Assembly: GCA_002917775.1 (NCBI GenBank)
Contig: KZ627146.1
Location: 77,107 to 141,106 of the forward strand
Length of the DNA stretch: 64,000 nucleotides
Reading direction: 5' to 3'
From: Glaciozyma antarctica PI12
Taxonomy: Eukaryota > Basidiomycota > Microbotryomycetes > Kriegeriales > Camptobasidiaceae
Positions 1 to 10,445 of the stretch are shown piece by piece. Positions within the stretch are counted from its first letter, which is position 1. Every line of letters begins with the position of its first letter. A program made the position numbers and the translations under genes. Under the pieces are notes generated by a model. That model was not told the origin of the DNA. It made no database searches and worked only from the letters and a program-made list of their open reading frames with translations.

Positions 1-126
1 CCTAACCCTAACCCTAACCCTAACCCTAACCCTAACCCTAACCCTAACCCTAACCCTAACCCTAACCCTAACCCTAACCCTAACCCTAACCCTAACCCTA
101 ACCCTAACCCTAACCCTAACCCTAAC
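1..126. repeat. Telomere repeat array (CCCTAA)n
   Basis: Uninterrupted CCCTAA hexamers run from base 1 to about base 126, the C-rich strand at a left chromosome end. The unit is the TTAGGG type found in most filamentous fungi and many basidiomycetes. About 21 units are present; the true array length may be longer because the sequence starts inside it. Confidence 0.98.
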
Positions 127-871
127 TCTGAAGTGTCCTTGCAGACAGCTCCGGCTGTTACTGACGCACTTCCTCACAGACCTTGCCACTCTATGCGTTT
201 CGTCAAACGGTTGATGGAATACTCTTCTCATGCGAACACTGCGACGGGGTTGCGGAGGTGACTCTTCAGAGCTGCGCAAAACCTTTCAATAGTCACCACC
301 TGGCCCCAGCACTCCCCCCCTTCTCACTTAATCGCAGAGTGCATTTCAGCTCATCGTATCAAGGAGATATTCGCCAGAATAACCCTAAGTGCTCGGTACC
401 TTTGAAATTAACAGCGTGTCTGTCTTCCTCGCTCGCACTCCATTGTTCAGATTTTGTTACTCACTCTTTCTCCAACTCGACACACCGTTCGAGATTCCTC
501 CCACATTCCCAGCGTAAATTTAGTCTGCTTTTCAGGCCTTGCGAGACAGGAAATCAGCAGAGTCCTCTGCTGAGACCTCGGATCCTCCTAGCGACAATCA
601 CACCCTCGTTCCCCACTTCTTCCCACTCCCTTCGAGTCCCAAAAACTCTGTACCTTGTCCAAGTCACCAGGAAGTCCAATCACCGCCAAACCCGCTTCCT
701 CTAGTCACCCTCAACTGAGGTCAGCTCAAACCAAGTTGCGCGTGAAAGTGTCTCCCACAGGCTCATGTGAGTGCACCGTTTCCAGCAGCTCCGTCAACAG
801 CTACTGGACGGCCAGCTTACACCAGTTTGGTCTTTAGGAGCCTGCCTACCCCTGCACCGAGTCCCCCTCTC
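127..871. other. Subtelomeric spacer without a recognised gene
   Basis: Unique-looking sequence between the telomere array and the first gene. Open frames here are short and lack recognisable motifs. The last 100 bases or so probably hold the promoter and leader of the cold-shock gene. I see no subtelomeric repeat family. Confidence 0.6.
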
Positions 872-2673
872 ATGCCGTCCTCGTCAAAGCAGCTGGCGAT
901 GCCTGCCCCAACGACTGCCCCACTCGACTCCTCCTCGACTCCCACGTCCAACCCTGCACCCAGCCACTCGAGCACCGCATACAAGAGCTCTATCCACTCG
1001 GCCCCTCCTTCTGCAAACCGCCCTGCCGCCCGCCTCGGCTCCTCCGAACGCGCCGCCGACCCCGATGGCCTCCTCCTCTTTGAGCGCCTCCACATCGCCG
1101 AGCAGCCTACGCAGGGGCCGCAGATGCTCGCGGGAGGGAATATCGGCTCCTATGGCAACTTTCCGCCCCTTCTTCGGCCGGGAACGGAAGGAGGAACGAG
1201 GGAGGAACAGCTGGGAGCTGCTGTTGGGATTGGCGAGGCGGGAGGCGCACCGGGACAGGGGATCAGGCACGGCAAGTGCAAGTTCTTTAACGCTAGCAAG
1301 GTGAGTACTCGGATCGCGGAATCAGGCGGGAGGAAGGAGCTGACGACGGGGGTGCAGGGCTTCGGATTCTTGCTCGACTCGCGGTCGGAGGAGCTCAACG
1401 GCGACGAGGGTACGTCAACTCCATCGCCGCTCTTCCATTACACTGCTTATCCCTCTCTACGCACAGTCTTTGTGCACTACTCGGCAATTGAAGCGGTTCA
1501 AGGCGGATCGCACGCATTCCGTGCTCTCCTCGAAGTGCGTCTTCTGCTTCTCGATGGCGTTCCTGATGCTGATGAGCTGATTCTAGGGAGAAGAGGTGCG
1601 GGGCTGAGACCGCAATGCTTTCGACGATGAGCTGATTTGGGTGCAGGTCGAATACACCGTCGTCCGAGGTCCAAAAGGCTGGCAAGCGCAGCATGTCACC
1701 GGTCCTCATGGTGAGCCACTTTCCGTCGTCCTGCGCGCCTCTGCCTCCGCCTTTCCCGTCAAGTCGCGCAGAACTACCGCTGACTTTTGATCTCCAGGCG
1801 CTCCCTGCATCGGAACTCCCTCCGGCTCCTCCAAATCCTTCGCGTCGCCTTCGCATCGCACTCCGTCCCACTCAGCGTTCGGATCGCCATTCAGCCAACA
1901 CGCGCCGCTTTGGAGTCCGGGGTCTTCGGAAGCGCCGACGGATTCGGGTTTCCACAGCCCCATCAGCTCATACTGTGCGTCTTTCTCACTTCCTCCCCTC
2001 GCTTACCCCTCGCTCCCCCCGCGCTCGCGACCTACCTCGGTCTCCTGCCTCTACAACGCTCCACCTACTCCCCACTATCTCTTCCTTCACTGGCCCTCTC
2101 TGAATCACCTTCGCGCATTTCTCGCTCGACCGAACATTCGCTGACCCCTTCATCGCAGCTCCCCTCTCGGATTCTCCCTATCAGCAAACGACGTCCCTGC
2201 CGCCCTACCCCTACTACTCGCCGCCGAATCTTCATGATCCCAACTCCTACGCGCCCTTCTCTCCGCCTTTCTCCCCGCCTTTCGCTCCCTACGACCCGCG
2301 CTTCTCGCCGCCACCCTTCTCGCCCACCTTCTCGACCACTCAGCTCCCCTACTCTCCTCCCTCCTCCTACCCTCCGACGTGCTACCAGCCTCCCTACCCA
2401 CCTCCGGCGGCCTACGCTCTCGACCCGAACCCTCAAATCCCGCACTCGCTCCCGCCAACGGCCTACTATCCGTCCTACATCCCGCCCTATCCAATGCCAG
2501 GACCGTCGGGCGCAGTATACTTTGTACAGGAAGGCTACGGAGGGCACGGCTTCGGCCCCCCGCCGCTGATGATGGGGAGGGAGGAGGGCGCGGAATCGTC
2601 GGGAGAGAGGAGGGAGGGAGCTGGCGAGAGGAGGGAGGAGGCGAGTGCGGGAGGCGAGACGGCCTCGCAGTGA
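872..2673 (+). CDS. Cold-shock-domain (CSD) nucleic-acid-binding protein, 7 exons
   Basis: Likely RNA- or single-strand-DNA-binding protein of about 437 aa. Exons: 872-1300, 1358-1409, 1467-1534, 1587-1595, 1647-1710, 1798-1974 and 2159-2673; all phases join and total 438 codons including the stop. An N-terminal Ser/Pro/Ala-rich segment of about 135 residues is followed by one CSD that starts GKCKFFNASK, with RNP1-like GFGFL, RNP2-like VFVHYSAI and the closing VEYTVVRGPKGWQAQHV. The rest is a Pro/Tyr/Ser-rich low-complexity tail ending in a short Glu/Arg-rich stretch. Exon 4 is only 9 nt and encodes GEE, which the CSD fold expects at this point. The start is the first ATG in frame with the CSD; upstream GTG or other codons were not used. 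A CSD plus disordered tail suggests a role in mRNA handling, which is inference. Confidence 0.88.
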
Positions 2674-3535
2674 AGTGGCGAAGCACTGGTGAAGATCGAA
2701 GAGGTTGGGGAGGAGCGGGAGGAGGGAGTCGAGCGCATACGCAAATACTGCACTTGTCATTTCGCATCATCTTTGCGCTCGCTGCTGTGCTCGCTCACTG
2801 CTGTGTTCGCTCGAAGCGTACTTCCATTATACTGCATCACGCCAGCTCAGCTCCGAGTTCCTGCCCCCTGCCGCCCTACGCCCAGTTGCACGCACTCCCC
2901 GGACCTCTCGCTCGCCTTCCGACCTCGCACAGCTCCAGATCCGCGCCGCCGTCCCTGCTTTCGTTCAGTGTCGATCCCTGCCGTACTTCTGGTGCACGAG
3001 GACAGCTAGTGAAGAAGTCGTCGCAGAACATGAAGCAAGCGAGCGACAAAGTGGGTTCGGAACCGTCAGGAAGGATGAAGACGAGCTTGCGGAGCGAGGG
3101 TCGTATCGCAGCTGGGTGCAACGGTGAGCAGCGAGTATCATGAAGCAGATGAGGCGGGCTGCGATGCACTGGATGTGGTTAAGGTCTCGCCTAAACGTGG
3201 GTGGCGCCCGCTTCGACTTCTTGAGTGGCGTCGGTGACGAGCAGAGCCGCGAGAGCGCAGAGCCTGAGCCATAGCTGTTTCTCGATGGAGAGCGCAGATG
3301 TGGAAGCAAGAAGTGGAGATTCAAGAGCACTCGGCAGAAAGCCAGCGAGCAGCGAAGTCGGCGATCCCAATGCGCGGCGGCGGACAAGCTGCGTAGCCAG
3401 GCGAGGCGTGCAGTGCGGAGCGCTAACGCCACTATTAATTAATATCAACATAAATCGAACCTGCAGCAGCACGTGAGGTCAGCGAGCGCGAACGTGACGC
3501 AAGACGATGAGAGGGAACGCACCTTCGACTCCTCC
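2674..3535. other. Intergenic, no gene seen
   Basis: Convergent spacer between the CSD gene and the Myb/SANT gene; it must hold both 3' ends. Arg/Ser-rich open frames on both strands are shadows of GC-rich sequence. An AT-rich patch lies near 3433-3455. No RNA gene or repeat recognised. Confidence 0.5.
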
Positions 3536-5058
3536 TCAGCGACCTCCCACTCCGGCTGAGCTCTCCAGCTTTGTAAAGTAATCCAGGAACGCCCTCAGAG
3601 TATCGAGTGCGGTCTCCAATCCAGCGAAGGGATCCGGGCTCGGTAGCGAAGCGTCCTCGGTGACGAGCTCCTCGCCGGGCTTCTCGTCAAGCTCCTCACC
3701 AATCTCGACTACGAGCTCTTGGTCCTCGATTTCTGCGATTACCGAATTACTGCTTGTAGAAGGAGCTTCCTCGCCATGCAACATATCGACGACCTGGTTC
3801 CAGCTCGCATTGTCTCCCTCTGCTGTGCGCCCGTCAGCTTCCCTCCTTGATCATACTGACGTTCGACTCACCGAGTTGATAGAATCGCAGCAGCTTGCGC
3901 GCCACACGGAACCTGGATCTGCACTGATTCAACGAGCGACCGGCACCGACATCGTCTTGCGCGACTTGCCAGTCGATCGAATCCTCTTCGAAGACAGGCC
4001 CCAGGTGCGCCAACAGCCTGTCGTCCTCCTCGCGCGTCCAGCCATCTCCTGCCCGTCGCAAGCTCCTCCTCCATTTCGGTTTCGCGAGCGGTCCTCCTGC
4101 TTCCGTTAACATCTTGACTCGGTTGACGTGCGCGACGCTCGAGAAGGTTTTCAGCAAGACAGCCTAGGCCAGATTGTAGGAGAGCACTAGTCAGCTCGAC
4201 TCTTTCTGCTTAGGAAGGAGAACTCACATCGTTTAAACGCGCATCGAGCACCTTCGCCCTCCCCTCGCACGCGGCCATGCTCCTCGAATACCCCAGCTTC
4301 TCGCTCACAGCTTCCCACACCCACAGCTTCGGGAGCCCTTCGCTCCACCGCCGCTTCTGCTCAGCAATCGACGCCCCAACGTCCGCATCCTCCTCTGCCG
4401 TCCAATCGAAGTACTCGCGGGAGGGAGGAGGACGAGCAGCTTCGGTGGCGACGGCAAGCTTCAAAGGGCGCTTTCCCTTGGGACGGTTGGTGTGCTTCTT
4501 CTTTACAATCGACTCGTCGAGGGGGAGGAGAGGAGGAGTCGCGTAGGGATGGTAGGGCGTCGTCGGAGCTTGGCTGATGGAGGTAGGACGAAGGGGTGAA
4601 GGATTTGAGTGCGATGGTCCTGCACTACCGTTAGCTACGTTCACGCCCCTTGCCGGCGAGGGAAAACGGTCCCCCCCCCCCCCCCCTGCTGAGTCGAGCC
4701 AGCCAGGCTCCTTCGAAGCTGGAGGGATCCGCTCAGCTTCAGCAGGCTCCTCGACGACGCAGAGTAATCTCAGCGAGCAGCTGTGAAGCAGATGATGGCG
4801 GTGAATGCTGTGCTCGAGCTCAGAGAGAAAGCCTTCTTCCTGTCGTCCCGCCGAGGAAGCGCAGAGTTCACAAACGAGCCGAGCAAGGAGCTTAAGGCGA
4901 GCGGGAAATCTAGCGACCGGCGCAGACCGAACGTGCAAGCCAGAAACGGAGAGAGAGCCAGTTGAGTCGAGCAGTTCGACGTGCACGCAGTGGCGGAAGG
5001 AGAAGAAGCGGTCCGGAAAGCCTCGCAGGGAGCTCGTACGGAGACCGACAGATGCCAT
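3536..5058 (-). CDS. Myb/SANT-like DNA-binding protein (5' end uncertain)
   Basis: Three exons are supported: up to 4228, 4163-3872 and 3822-3536, with phases that join. Introns 4227-4164 and 3871-3823 have GTGAGT donors and CTGAC-type branches. The protein has two tryptophan-rich Myb/SANT-like repeats. The first starts DWTAEEDADVG and continues through VWEAVSEKLGYSRS. The second starts GWTREEDDRLLAHLG and continues through SLNQCRSRFRVARKLL. A basic stretch (KKKHTNRPKGKRPLK) precedes the first repeat, and the C-terminus is acidic. This combination suggests a nuclear DNA-binding or chromatin protein, target unknown. The first exon is drawn to the outermost in-frame ATG at 5058. The sequence before about 4650 is not convincingly coding and contains a C16 run, so the real start may lie in another upstream exon. 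Confidence 0.65.
4671..4686. repeat. C16 homopolymer
   Basis: Sixteen consecutive C residues. If coding on the minus strand they give a run of glycines in the Myb/SANT protein. A run this long is prone to length error in sequencing and could shift the frame of the gene's 5' exon. Confidence 0.95.
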
Positions 5059-5418
5059 TCCTCAAGAGCGAACTACAACAGAAATCGGACGTAGCTGCCT
5101 AGCCGAAGCTCAGCGTGCTCGCAGGTTCAGGCCGAAGCCCTCACCAGCGCATCCGAGCTCATCCTCGTAGGTCGACCAGCTTCCCACTAATCCGAAGAGC
5201 AGCATCGACGCTCCCAGTAGCCCGAAGACCAGCCAGTCGCGCTTCCGCTAGTGCTTGCGCTCAAGCGAGGAGGTCGCCACTGCAGTCAGCTCCCTCCCGC
5301 GATCCCCAGTGCCCTTCCAACCTCTCCCGCGAGATCCCAAGGCCTACCGCCCAAAGGCAGCCTCCCGCGTTCGCAGCCCTCCTCTTCTCCCGACTACCAC
5401 CCCTCGCAAGTGATCCCT

Positions 5419-5640
5419 TCAGCTGCCCAGGACTACGAGCTCGGCTTGTGGCCGGCTCTCTCCATTGGCCTTCGACGGGCGCAGGCGAGCTAGCCGGGGC
5501 GTGCGGGCGTGCGGGCTCGGAGAAGGATCGTAGGGCGTTGCGAGCTTGTCGAATATCTTCTTATCGGCGTGCACGTCGAGTCGAGGTTCTTGATGTGTCC
5601 AGTACGTGTCCTTTAGATCTTGAGGTCGAGTCCATGCCAT
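5419..5640 (-). CDS. Possible small protein or 3' exon, unrecognised
   Basis: From an ATG at 5640 to a stop at 5419 an open frame of 73 codons begins MAWTRPQDLKDTYWTHQEPR and continues with LDVHADKKIFDKLATPYD. The frame stays open further upstream, through a hydrophobic stretch and HGYGRIVKKANARED, so this may be the last exon of a longer gene divergent from the F-box gene at 6067. The amino-acid make-up looks like ordinary protein rather than a GC shadow. I recognise no family. No upstream exon could be fixed. Confidence 0.3.
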   Translation of the reverse strand: MAWTRPQDLKDTYWTHQEPRLDVHADKKIFDKLATPYDPSPSPHARTPRLARLRPSKANGESRPQAELVVLGS

Positions 5641-6066
5641 GGTCCTGTCTTCGCGAGCGTTCGCCTTCTTGACGATTCGTCCGTATCCATGCCAGGGCGA
5701 CAGCGCTGTAGCAAGGAGTGCGGCCGAGGGGACGAGGGGGAGGTGTGCTGGCTGGTTGAGCACGTCGGCCTTGGTGCCGTGCTCCTCTAAGAGCTGACGA
5801 GGGGACGTCGGATCGTGGCCGCTTCGCAAGGTGGCTGCTGTAGCTGTAGGGGGTAGCGAAGCTGAACGGCCGTGGGCGCTGGTCGCGCCGTGTGGAGGAG
5901 AAGAAGAAGCGACGGCGCCGAGTTCGCTCTTGAAGCTTGACCTCCTGCCAACGCCCTCAGCAACGCCCTCTGCCGCTGCTCCCTCTGCTGGACGCCTTTC
6001 CTGCTCGCACGCTCTCTCCGACTTCCCCAGGACAACGCCTGAGCAGCGACGGCGCTCGTTCGTTAC

Positions 6067-7324
6067 ATGTCGACCTTTGAGCCAAGCTTGGTGCTCTCCA
6101 GCTCCTCCCAAGGTCCGTATGCCAGCAGAATGCCCTCAGGAAGGCTGTACTAACAATATCCCCTAGCTGAGCTGCCGCACCAAACGTCCCCTCCTCCCCC
6201 AACGACCTCACCTCCTCGCCGCCGAACTTCCCTCTCCGACCTCCCCTCTGAGCTCCTCCACCTTATCCTCGAGCACTCGATCGACTCTCGCTACCACGCT
6301 TCACGCGACGTCCGGTACACCGCCAATCGCACTCTCCGCTACGCCTCACGAGTATGCCGGGCATGGTGCGTTCCTGCTCAAGAGCTGCTGTGGAGGGACG
6401 TGGAGCTGGTTACGAGGCGTGGGGCAGAACTGTTCGCCCGGAGCAGACTCGGTACAAACCCGATTACGAGGGTGCTGGCGCTTGGAGGGGAGGGAGGAGG
6501 CGAGGACGACGACGAGTACTGGGACGCTGGTATAGCAGAAGCGGTGCTTGAGAAGTGCATAGGGATGTACGAGGTCCGATTGCAGGGATTGGTTCTGAGC
6601 TCGGCCGATTTACTGTGTGTTCCGAGCATGTCAGGTCAGTATCTGCTCGTCAGCGCTGAGCACGGTGGACAGTTCTGACCTCGCTCCCATGTCTACAGGC
6701 GTCAAGTCTCTTGTTCTCAGTCGAATCCGAGTGCCACCATTCGACCTTGCGAACCTCGAATTCCCCTTCCGCCTCAATGATCTCGAGCTCGACCCCAGCA
6801 TCCCCCTTCCTCCCTCTCTCCTACCCGCCCTCCTCCAACCCACCCTCGCGTCCCTCATCCTCCTCCTCTGCCGAGAACCGGGGATTCCCGCCCTCGTATA
6901 CGAGTTTTTCATCCTCAACGACCTCGCCCCGGCGCTTTCTACCGTCTTCCCGCACCTCACCACCTTCTCCGCCTCCATTCACCCGGACCTCGGGCCCATC
7001 GTCCACCCGCTTTACGCCCTCCTCACGCGATTAGAGCACATGGAGTGCTATTTTTCCGATCTTGCACTCATCCCGACCGCTTTGAGGACTTGGACGACCG
7101 AGGTTTCGACCTGGAACGAGGACACGGCGCTCGAGCGAGTCACGGAGGCGCTGAGGTCGATGCCGGCGCTGAGGCAGTTGGAGAAGCTGGTGCTGAGCGT
7201 CTCGGACGAGGACGACGAAGAATTCGAGAGGGCGTGGAGGAATCGGGACGGGGTGGAGGAGCTGGAGGAGGAGTGCAGGGCGAGGAAGATCTCGCTGGTG
7301 GCGAGGAGTCAGACCATCGGGTGA
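6067..7324 (+). CDS. F-box/LRR-like protein, copy 1
   Basis: Exons 6067-6112, 6167-6634 and 6699-7324 join to 379 aa. Introns: 6113-6166 (TACTAAC branch) and 6635-6698. The N-terminal part holds an F-box-like segment, DLPSELLHLILEHSID, followed by CRAWCVPAQELLWRDVEL. The rest is leucine-rich and spaced like degenerate LRRs. F-box proteins usually bind Skp1 in SCF ubiquitin ligases and recruit substrate through the LRR part; that role is family knowledge, not shown here. The closest relative in the window is the convergent copy at 8090-9283, which shares the intron at the SG|V junction and the phrase VCRAW..PAQ.LLW.DVEL. A further exon after a GTGAGC donor at 7321 could extend the end to about 7512, by analogy with the terminal exon of copy 2. 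Confidence 0.75.
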
Positions 7325-8089
7325 GCTTCTCGAAGGCGGGCTCGGGAGAGAACTCGCACTGACGGTCTCCGTGTCGCAGGTGTTGATCTTGCGCGGGACT
7401 TCAGGCGATTAAAGGCTGCGGTGGGTGTGCTCCCTCGCTGCGCTGAGGGCTGAGCTGACGACCATCGCAGGTCTTCTACAGTTCAGCAGAATCGCTTCCG
7501 ACTCCCTTGTAATGGCATACGAATCCTAGGAGGTCTCTTTTAGACGCGCGGAGACCATTGTCCTTGTCCGAGCGAGCGAGCGAACTTGCAGAGGGATTGC
7601 TGTGACCGAGTCTGCGTTCTTTCAAGCACGGCGCGGAGCCGCTTCCTCTTAACGGTCGTGCTTCTCCCCAGAAGTGCAAAGTGCAGTCCGTGTAACCGAG
7701 CGAGCGAACAGGCGAGGAGATGGGAGATGGAACAGGGCGATAGCAAAAGCTGCTGAGAGAGACCAGGAAGAACTTTCGCAGGGGAGTCCGGCGTGAGGAT
7801 GGCGTACGCTGGGAGCGGGAGAGATGAAGTGCAAGCAGACAAAGAAGCGTGTTATAGAAGCAGTGCAAGATGGCGTGCTTCGACGAGGATAGCGAGGTTG
7901 GTGGAAGTAGCTAGGTGGGGCGTCGCTGGCCTCGCCGCACGCGAGCGTCACGAAGACTCAAAGCGGCAATCCAGAGCTAGAGGTGGAGCGCGCTGGGAGT
8001 GAGCGACAGCGTTGCGGGAGAAAATATGGTACGGGACGTCTTCGAATGACCGCAGCTTCACTTTAGCAGCAACCCCGCCGTCGAAAGCG
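7325..8089. other. Spacer between convergent F-box genes
   Basis: Contains the 3' ends of both F-box genes, possibly a last exon of copy 1 near 7380-7512. No other gene, RNA or repeat recognised. Confidence 0.5.
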
Positions 8090-9283
8090 CTACCCGTTCA
8101 AGTCGATTTCGAGATCAGGACCTAGAAACCGCAATCTCGTCAGCTCGCAGTCTTTGATCTCCACCAGCGAAGAGAGACTCACAATCCTCCCCTCCACCTC
8201 TCAGCACGAGCGCAATCTTTCGCCTCCTGCACTCCTCCTCCAGCTGGTCCACCCACGGCCGCTCCGTCTTTTCCTCCGGTGGTCCCCAGCTCCCTACATG
8301 AACGACGAGCTTCTCGAGCTTCGCCCTCGAGGGCAGCGACCTCAACGCCATCGCGATCCTCTCGAGCATCCCGTCGTCGTTCCAGAGATCCTTAGCCCAC
8401 GTCGTCCACGTCTTCAGCGTCGCTGGCATGAACCCCAATTCCATAGGATCGCAGACGATACGCTGTAGACGTCTGAGGAGGGAGAATATCGAGCGAAAGA
8501 GCAATTCGAATTCGGGTGAGATGCCCGAGTGGAAGGTGGTGAGGTTTGGAAAGACGGTGGCGAGGAAGGGGATGAGGACCGACTCAATAAAGTCGAAGTG
8601 GGTGGGGTTGTTGGCTTGGAAAGGCGGGAAGATGGAGAGAGTGAGGGAGGTGAGCGAGGGCTGGAGGAAGGCGGAGAGGAGGGAGGGCGGTAGCGATGCG
8701 GTAATGGCGAGGTCGAGCTTGTTCAGGTGCAACGGGAAGCTGCAATTGTCGAACTCGACGGCGGTTTCGGTGTGACGGGAGATTTGGAGCTCCTCGAGTG
8801 AGAGCGAAGTAACGCCTGCGAAAGGACGGGAGGAAGGCCGTCAGCGGTGCGCCGCACGGGAGCTCGTAACTAACGGCACGCACCTGATAGATTCCCCCAG
8901 CACAGGGCAGCGGTTGAGGGAAAGCAGAGCGTCCTCAGTCGAACCTCGCGCAGCCCTCTGCACGCGCTCAATACGCCCTCAGCGATCCCCTCCTCCCAAG
9001 CCGCAGTTTCTCCATCGTCTTCTAGCGTCAACGTCCTCGTAACCGGCATCGGCGCCAGCCAGCTGTGGCAGAATAGCTTTGCACTGCGATTCGTAGACAG
9101 TTCGACGTCCGCCCAGAGAAGTTGCTGCGCTGGAGCCCGCCACGCACGGCACACGACGGAGGCGTTCCTGAGGAGTTGATTGGCGGTCCACCGCGTTTCG
9201 GTTGGGGCATCGTGCCGCTGGTCGATGGAGAGTTCGAGGATGAGGCTGATGAGTTCGCGGGGAAGGCTGGCAATGGACGGCAT
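8090..9283 (-). CDS. F-box/LRR-like protein, copy 2
   Basis: Exons 9283-8884, 8815-8183 and 8121-8090 join to 354 aa. The start MPSIASLPRELISLILELSI gives the F-box-like helix at the very N-terminus. VVCRAWRAPAQQLLWADVEL follows, then a leucine-rich body with repeated LTSLTLS- and LTTFHS-like strands, and the C-terminus ends PDLEIDLNG. Donors are GTGCGT and GTGAGT; branches are GCTGACG. The gene is convergent with copy 1 and shares its first internal intron position, so the pair looks like an inverted duplication of some age. The likely role is a substrate-recognition subunit of an SCF ligase, by family only. Confidence 0.78.
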
Positions 9284-10445
9284 TGGCGGGGACGGGCAGG
9301 TCGTAGAGAGTAGCGGAGGCGAGTTCTGCTGCCCTAAGTCAGCTGCTAGCTCTCCTCTTGACACAGCACTACGGACCTCGATGAGGGAGCCAGGTCGTTT
9401 GGTCGTTTGAGAGATGGGCTGGACGAAAGAGCGAGCGGCGACCTCAGGGACGACCTCGGCTGGACTGAGCGACTGCTTGAGTAACTATCCTTGTGCGTTG
9501 AAGGTTGAAGGGGGAGAGTAGGCCAGATACGCCGTCGAGTATGGTGGTCGAGGACAAGATCTGCTTCCTCGCCTCCTCGCCTCTTGCTCCTGCACTCTCA
9601 CCTTCACCAGCTCAAAGACCGAGATTCCTCGTTCCCCACAGTCCCAGCGGCACGTTAGGCTGGGAATCGTTAGGTCTGAGTGAAATACCGTGAGTCCCGC
9701 TCAGCGATGCTCTCGTCGAGGGACGCTGACGATGCTCGTGTCCAGTTACAGCAGCAGCTCTAGCCGAGCACAACTTCAACAGACGAAATATCAGCCCCGC
9801 CTCTCCCTTCCCTTCCCTCGACGGCAGCCTCCAACGAACAACGCGCCCCGCGTCGGAGCCGCCGAACGCTGGACGCCCTACGGTCTTTCTCCGGGGCAGG
9901 AGGGCTCAGGGCTGGGAGTCAGGTTGTCACTGAAATGAGCTGGGGGATTGCGACGCACACGAGGAGCGCGGGAGGGGAGGGCTAGCTGACACTTGGAGCG
10001 GAGCTGCTTCGGTACCTTCGTTCGGCGGCAGTCACGCTTCCTCGTCCTCGGGTCAGCGCACTGCACGATGGGCGGCGTCGCCTAGCTCGATCCAGATTAC
10101 TCTCGGGGTGGTGAGCGCGCTGAGCGAGGCGATGGAGCGTAGACGACGGAACCGGCGCAAACCCGCATCGACTGGGTCAGAGGCCACTGCTTGCGGTGGT
10201 CTCGTTTCTGCTTTACCGGAGTTGCAGACGCGCCTTGTTCAGCTGCCTGCAACGACGATCGCTCCTCTTCTCATCGGAATCTCGCTCGTGATCCTGCGTC
10301 GGATTCTGCTTCTTTCTCGCTCCACGCTCAGCGCGAACAGCGTGCTCTCGATGGCAGATCGACAATGTGGTTACAGCCGCATCTATGAAAGAGGAGGGAG
10401 GCTACATAATCTATCAAGGAGAAATGCGCATTGACGGGAGAGGCG
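9284..10445. other. Intergenic, no gene seen
   Basis: Lies upstream of F-box copy 2 and downstream of ABC1. It must contain the F-box promoter and the ABC1 3' end. Open frames are short and without motifs. Confidence 0.5.

Noticed and set aside
2065-2760. Arg-rich open frames antisense to the CSD gene
   Set aside because: Shadow of the Pro/Ser/Tyr-rich tail; no motif.
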